64,000 bases of DNA, from positions 383,610 through 447,609 of the forward strand of contig NZ_JAIXCQ010000001.1 in the NCBI RefSeq assembly GCF_020297055.1, written 5' to 3'. Positions 60,061-64,000 of the stretch are shown here, piece by piece. Every line of letters starts with the position of its first letter. Positions within the stretch are counted from its first letter, which is position 1. Below the pieces are notes generated by a model. It did not search any database. It worked only from the letters and a program-made list of their open reading frames with translations, and was not told where the DNA came from. A program made the translations under genes and the position numbers. Source of the stretch: Isoptericola luteus (GTDB lineage Bacteria > Actinomycetota > Actinomycetes > Actinomycetales > Cellulomonadaceae).

Positions 60061-61365
60061 TCAGCCGACGAGCGCCGCACCCATCGCGCGCGAGAGGTAC
60101 CAGGGGTCGACGACGGCGGTGAGCTCGCGCGCCGAGTGCATCGACAGGATCGCGGCGCCGACGTCGACGACGCGGATGCCGAGTCGCGTCGCGGTGATCG
60201 GACCGATCGTCGAGCCGCAAGGGATGGTGTTGTTGGAGACGAACTCCTGGCTCGGCACGCCGGCGGCGGCGCACGCCGCCTGCCAGCGGGCGGCACCGTG
60301 CGCGTCGGTGGCGTAGCGCTGGTTGGCGTTGATCTTGAGGATCGGGCCGCCGCCTGCCACCGGGTGGTTGGCGGGGTCGTGCCGCTCCGGGTAGTTCGGG
60401 TGCACGGCGTGGCCGACGTCGGACGACACGCACAGGGACGCCGCGTACGCCCGGTGGCGGTCCTCGGCCGTGGCTCCGAGCGCTCCGGAGAGTCGCTCGA
60501 GCACGTCCGCGAGGAAGGGCCCGGCGGCGCCGGAGCGTGAGCCCGACCCGATCTCCTCGTGGTCGAACGCGGCCACGACGCCGATCCCCGTCAGCGCCGC
60601 CGGGTCCGCGCCCAGGAGCGCGGTCAGGGCGGCGTGCGTCGAGAGCAGGTTGTCCAGGCGACCGGACGCCCACAGGGCCTCGCCCGCGCCGAACGCGCGC
60701 GGCGCCTGCGAGTCCGCGACGACCACGTCGTAGCCGCCGATGTCCGCGGGGTCCACGCCGGCGCCGTCGTCGGCGGTCGCCGCCAGGGCCGCGAGCACGT
60801 CGGCGTCGGCGACGTCCCCGAGCCCGAGCACCGGCTGCGTGTGCCGCTGCTTGTCGAGGGTCAACCCGTCGTTGACGGACCGGTCGAGGTGGACGGCGAG
60901 CTGCGGGATGCGTGCGAACGGGCCCGTGCGCACCAGGTGCTCGGTGCCGTCCGTCGTCACGACGCGCCCCGCGAGCTCGAGCTCGCGGTCCAGCCACGAG
61001 TTGAGCAGCGGACCGCCGTAGACCTCGACGCCGGCCTGCACCCAGCTCGCGCGGCCCGTCGTCGGGCGTGGCTTGAGCTTGAAGCCGGGGGAGTCGGTGT
61101 GCGTGCCGAGGATCGTGAACGGCGTCGTCGCACCGGCCGACGGCGGCACGACCACGGCGATCGCCGCCCCGTCGCGCACCACGACGTACCGGCCACCGGG
61201 CGCCACGTCCCAGGCGGCTGCCTCGTCCAGCGGGACGAAGCCCGCGGCCTGCGCGCGGCGGGAGATCTCGGCGGCGGCGTGGTACGACGACGGCGAGGCG
61301 GTGACGAAGGCGCCGAGGTCCTCGGCGTGGGCGCGGGCGGCCTCGGGAATGGGAGTGCTGGGCAT
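60061..61365 (-). CDS. M18-family aminopeptidase
   Basis: 434-residue dizinc aminopeptidase of the aspartyl aminopeptidase (ApeB-like) family. The metal-binding motifs are GTHTDSPGFKLKP, DNLLSTHAALTALL, AAFDHEEIGSGSRSGA and SSDVGHAVHPNYPERHDP; KINANQRYATDA and SNNTIPCGSTIGPI complete the signature. Cytoplasmic peptide recycling is expected. ATG 61365 is favoured over ATG 61374 because GGAAGG lies nine bases upstream. Its leader is an extreme G-tract on the mRNA. Confidence 0.93.
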   Translation of the reverse strand: MPSTPIPEAARAHAEDLGAFVTASPSSYHAAAEISRRAQAAGFVPLDEAAAWDVAPGGRYVVVRDGAAIAVVVPPSAGATTPFTILGTHTDSPGFKLKPRPTTGRASWVQAGVEVYGGPLLNSWLDRELELAGRVVTTDGTEHLVRTGPFARIPQLAVHLDRSVNDGLTLDKQRHTQPVLGLGDVADADVLAALAATADDGAGVDPADIGGYDVVVADSQAPRAFGAGEALWASGRLDNLLSTHAALTALLGADPAALTGIGVVAAFDHEEIGSGSRSGAAGPFLADVLERLSGALGATAEDRHRAYAASLCVSSDVGHAVHPNYPERHDPANHPVAGGGPILKINANQRYATDAHGAARWQAACAAAGVPSQEFVSNNTIPCGSTIGPITATRLGIRVVDVGAAILSMHSARELTAVVDPWYLSRAMGAALVG

Positions 61366-61375
61366 GCCGAGCATC

Positions 61376-61456
61376 CTTCCACGCCCCCACATCCCCACGC
61401 CCCCACGCCCCCACGGCCGCCCGCCCCCCGCCCCCCGCCCCCCGCCCCCCCGCCCC
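61376..61456 (-). promoter_or_regulatory. G-run leader with G-quadruplex potential
   Basis: On the minus strand this leader of the aminopeptidase consists of consecutive G-runs of four to seven bases (GGGGGGC and GTGGGGGC-type units). Many combinations of four runs could fold as a quadruplex in DNA or mRNA. It abuts the long palindrome. Confidence 0.6.
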
Positions 61457-61543
61457 GTTGCCGAACAGGAGGTTGACACCGTTATGGCGAGCAAACCGCT
61501 CGCATAACGGTGTCAACCTCCTGTTCGGCAACGGGGCGGGGGG
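61446..61543. repeat. Very long intergenic palindrome
   Basis: Arms of about 48 bp are perfectly complementary except for one extra G in the left arm (61485-61486), around a five-base loop AAACC (61493-61497). The arm core reads GTTGCCGAACAGGAGGTTGA then CACCGTTATG. It lies between two minus-strand genes and is far longer than a terminator; it could be a mobile palindromic element or a strong mRNA hairpin. Confidence 0.85.
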
Positions 61544-61551
61544 AACCGGCG

Positions 61552-62958
61552 TCAGTCGCCCGCGACGAAGAACCGCCAGGTGCCGTCCTCGTGGATGCCG
61601 AGCCGCCAGCCCAGGTAGCCGTCCGCGCCGCGCATCTGGTCCACGAACGCCTCGTCGACGGCGCCCGCGTCGACCGCCTCCTGCCAGGCGGCGGCGTCGT
61701 CGGCCCACATCTCGGTCGCGACGCGTGGCCAGACGTACGTGAACGGGCCGGAGTCGTCGGGCGGGTCGGCGACCCAGCGGCTGCCGGTCAGCAGCCCGGC
61801 GAGGATCGCGTACACGTCCTCGTGCTGCTCGGCGGCGGGCAGCCCCCAGAACTCCTCGGCGCTGCGGCCCGCGAAGTTGGTGTGCGTGCCGTCCACGGTG
61901 GCGAGCGCCGTGAGCGCGGCGTCGTCGCAGGCCAGCGCGGAGTCGAGCAGCTCGCCGGCGGTCTCGCGGACGGGGGCAGGCAACGCCGACCAGTCCGGGG
62001 TCTCGACGTCGAGCCCGTCCGCGGAGCAGGCGCCCGCGTCGTCCCCGTCGCCGCGCCCGTCGTCCCCTCCGGGGCCGGGCACCACCACCTCCGTCGGCTC
62101 CGTGAGGACCAGAGCGGCCCGGGTCATGTCCTCGGACCGCACGACGGCGTACGCCCGGACCTCGTACTCGCCCGGGGGGAGGTCGGTCGGGTAGGTGTCG
62201 CCGCCGCCGTCGGTGTGCTCGGGCGCGCAGGCCGTGCGGGTCGAGTCGACGGCGTCCCGCTCGCGGGCCACGGTGCTCAGCGGCTCCATGCCGTCCTCGG
62301 CCGTGTTGATCCCGACGTCGACCACGCGGCCGTCCTGCACCCACAGGAGCGTCGGGGCGGTGATCAGATCGCCGACGCCGTCGTCCTCGAGGGTGAGTCG
62401 GGTCGGTGCGGTCCACCGCCCCACGGACTCCGTGCCGTCCGTGCTCGACTCCGTCCCGAGCGCGGGGTCGTCGAGGAGCTCCAGGGTGTTCGCCGGCAGG
62501 GTGTCGGCCGGCATGCCGCAGACCAGGTCCGTGTCGTCGAGCCAGGCCGGCTGGTAGTCGTTCTCGACGAGGCCGACGGCGGCCGGGCCCTGCGCGCGCC
62601 CGTCCGCGTCGGCGCCGGTCGGGTCGGTCGGGTCGGTCGCGTCGGTCGCGTCGGTCGTCTCGGAGGGCGTCGGCGTCCCGGCGGGGCCGGGCAGCGGCTG
62701 CGGCGCGTGGGGCAGCAGGGTGGCGCCGCCGACGGCGAGCGCCCCCGCGACGGCGAGCGTCGTGACCCCGAGGCCGGCCTGCTTGACGGCGCGACGCCGT
62801 CGGATCCGGGTCCGCACCGAGCGGAGCGGGCCGTCGAGCCGGTCCCCGAGGCCGGAGGACATGGCGCCCAGCCCGGCGAGGGCGTCGAGCTCGCGGCGCA
62901 GCGTCTCGTCGGTCCGGGCGTCCGCCCAGTCGTCCCGCGCGTGGTCGTGGGTGTTCAT
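61552..62958 (-). CDS. Membrane-anchored partner protein of the ECF sigma factor (putative anti-sigma)
   Basis: 468-residue protein co-transcribed with the sigma factor. Residues 1-58 are cytoplasmic and charged (DETLRRELDALAGLG, RSVRTRIRRRRAVKQ), one transmembrane helix follows (LGVTTLAVAGALAVGGATLL), then a Thr/Asp/Pro linker with TDATDATDPTDPT repeats and an external domain of about 350 residues with several Cys. This matches membrane anti-sigma architecture, though no zinc HxxxCxxC motif is seen. ATG 62958 overlaps the sigma stop as ATGA. Confidence 0.7.
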   Translation of the reverse strand: MNTHDHARDDWADARTDETLRRELDALAGLGAMSSGLGDRLDGPLRSVRTRIRRRRAVKQAGLGVTTLAVAGALAVGGATLLPHAPQPLPGPAGTPTPSETTDATDATDPTDPTGADADGRAQGPAAVGLVENDYQPAWLDDTDLVCGMPADTLPANTLELLDDPALGTESSTDGTESVGRWTAPTRLTLEDDGVGDLITAPTLLWVQDGRVVDVGINTAEDGMEPLSTVARERDAVDSTRTACAPEHTDGGGDTYPTDLPPGEYEVRAYAVVRSEDMTRAALVLTEPTEVVVPGPGGDDGRGDGDDAGACSADGLDVETPDWSALPAPVRETAGELLDSALACDDAALTALATVDGTHTNFAGRSAEEFWGLPAAEQHEDVYAILAGLLTGSRWVADPPDDSGPFTYVWPRVATEMWADDAAAWQEAVDAGAVDEAFVDQMRGADGYLGWRLGIHEDGTWRFFVAGD

Positions 62959-63548
62959 CGCGCTGCCCTCCGTCCCGTGGTCGTGGTGGTCCTGCTCGCG
63001 GGCTGGACGCGGCCGGGCGTCGGGTCGCCGGACACGTGGAGCACGCCCCGCAGCGTCGTGGTGGCGTCGGCCAGGTACCGCTTGACGGTGCCCTGCGCCA
63101 GCCCCAGGGACTCCGCCACCTGCGGCACCGTGAGGTCCTCGAAGTAGCGCAGGACGACGCACGCCCGTTCGCGGGGGGTGAGCCGGCCGAGCGCGGCGGC
63201 GACGTCGGCCCGCGCGGTGGCACCGGACGCGGGCCCGCGGGCGTGCTCCTCGGCGGCAACCAGGTACTTGGTCTCGGACCAGCGCCGCCGTCGCCGGTAC
63301 TCGTCGAGGTACAGGGTGAGGATCGCGCGGCGCACGTAGGCCTCGCTCGTGCCCCCGTCCAGAGGGTGCACCCCGCGCTCCGACGACGCTCGCGTGCCGC
63401 GGCGCAGCCGCGAGAACACCTTGACGAGCGCGTCCTGCACCAGGTCCTCGGCGAGTCGTTGGTCACCGCACAGCACGTACGCGTAGCCGACGAGCGCACG
63501 CCCTCGTGCCTGCGCGAGCTCGGCGAGCTCGTCCTCCCAGCGGGCCAT
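62955..63548 (-). CDS. ECF-type sigma-70 factor (SigE/SACE-like)
   Basis: 197-residue extracytoplasmic-function sigma factor. Region 2: GYAYVLCGDQRLAEDLVQDALVKVFSRL with YVRRAILTLYLDEYRRRRR; region 4: RLTPRERACVVLRYFEDLTVPQVAESLGLAQGTVKRYLADATTTLRGVL. No extra C-terminal domain. ATG 63548 has the strong site GGAGGAGGA. The upstream CAACGG..CGTC pair on the minus strand may be an autoregulated promoter. It is coupled to a putative anti-sigma gene. Confidence 0.9.
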   Translation of the reverse strand: MARWEDELAELAQARGRALVGYAYVLCGDQRLAEDLVQDALVKVFSRLRRGTRASSERGVHPLDGGTSEAYVRRAILTLYLDEYRRRRRWSETKYLVAAEEHARGPASGATARADVAAALGRLTPRERACVVLRYFEDLTVPQVAESLGLAQGTVKRYLADATTTLRGVLHVSGDPTPGRVQPASRTTTTTGRRAAR

Positions 63549-63612
63549 GGCTTCCTCCTCCGGCCGTCCTACCCACTGTGACGCACGGGGTCCGGGAACC
63601 GTTGGGGTGCAG

Positions 63613-64000
63613 CTACAGGTACCTGACGAGGTGCTGCAGGGCATCCTCGCCCACGAGGTCGTCGCCGAGCAGAGGCACCTCGTCGCGGGGCAGGTGGCCC
63701 AGGGTGTCGGTCAGGGTGCGCAGGTGCGCGGCCTCCTGCGTGTGGCGGGCGGCGAGCAGCCCGCCGGCGTCGGCGGGGGACCGCTTGTTCACGACCAGGC
63801 CGCCGACGGGGACGCCGAGCCCGTCGAGCTGGGCGCACAGCTCGATCGTCTCGAGCACGGGCAGCCGCTCGGCGGCGAGGACGACGACGAACGCGGTGAT
63901 GGTGGGGTCGGTGAGCACGTCGCGAAGGCGGGCGAAGCGGGTGCGGCGCTCGGTCAGGACGTGGCGGATCTCGCTGTCGCGGCGTGCCTCGGTCTCGCCC
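63613..64000 (-). CDS. ArsA-like ATPase, C-terminal fragment
   Basis: The frame continues off the right edge and ends at TAG 63613-63615, giving the last 128 residues. They include ETEARRDSEIRHVLTERRTRFARLRDVLTDPTITAFVVVLAAERLPVLETIELCAQL and GVPVGGLVVNKRSP, the typical C-terminal part of ArsA/Get3-type ATPases (VVNKR loop). The P-loop lies outside the window. In actinobacteria these proteins come in pairs and have no proven arsenite role. Confidence 0.85.
   Translation of the reverse strand, partial: GETEARRDSEIRHVLTERRTRFARLRDVLTDPTITAFVVVLAAERLPVLETIELCAQLDGLGVPVGGLVVNKRSPADAGGLLAARHTQEAAHLRTLTDTLGHLPRDEVPLLGDDLVGEDALQHLVRYL

Overview
This is a chromosomal segment of a very GC-rich actinobacterium, most likely Micrococcales of the Promicromonosporaceae/Cellulomonadaceae type. 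The evidence is the gene content: mycothiol synthase (mshD), bldC, DUF3073 beside purM, a sterol-carrier-like protein near purF, the actinobacterial form of the Tad/Flp pilus locus, a sortase-E-type LARTG surface protein, and a secreted GH5 mannanase with a CBM2 module. Placement below family level is inference.

Layout. 1-160: tail of an RNase II-type gene. 613-6254: five-gene ABC importer (lipoprotein, two permeases, two ATPases) joined by start/stop overlaps. 6265-7539: TrmH-type RNA methyltransferase divergent from an SCP2-like gene. 7719-10538: large secreted nuclease with chitin-binding-like modules. 10623-14083: small membrane protein, purF, purM, convergent DUF3073. 14489-16113: bldC, a DUF1469/DUF3618 pair, and tRNA-Glu, tRNA-Asp, tRNA-Phe. 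16176-22573: zincin, VanY-like peptidase, MscS channel, glycerophosphodiester phosphodiesterase, tRNA-Lys, IscA-fold protein, M50B peptidase. 22823-30680: DEAD-box helicase, msrB, tyrosine phosphatase, two MarR regulators, a DHA2 drug exporter, a sugar porter. 31007-37075: phosphate block (DUF47-pit, mutT1-ppk) and mshD. 37200-43626: mannanase, acs, LuxR-type ATPase regulator. 43611-46840: SipW-type signal peptidase, BspA-like surface protein and TasA-like protein. 47089-50864: acetyltransferase, HAD phosphatase, HTH regulator plus MFS exporter. 50954-55395: Tad pilus operon. 55513-64000: CitE-like lyase, MrfA-like helicase, LARTG protein, M18 aminopeptidase, ECF sigma factor with partner membrane protein, and an ArsA-like ATPase fragment.

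Two regulatory themes recur. First, 11-nt direct repeats of GTTCAnC type (PhoP/PHO boxes) stand before the secreted nuclease, the DUF47-pit pair and ppk, so DNA-phosphorus scavenging, phosphate uptake and polyphosphate synthesis look like one phosphate-starvation regulon. Second, at least a dozen genes have an xAnnnT -10 hexamer exactly six bases before the start codon, and three more have it (or a near match) at seven bases, so many transcripts here are probably leaderless.

The most system-like accessory locus is 43611-46840. A SipW-type peptidase is encoded with two proteins that both carry SipW-type signal peptides: one small TasA-like protein and one DUF285-repeat protein. This suggests a dedicated secreted fibre or surface matrix. 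Intergenic DNA also holds many long palindromes, the largest (61446-61543) with arms of about 48 bp, and several 13-bp tandem repeats.
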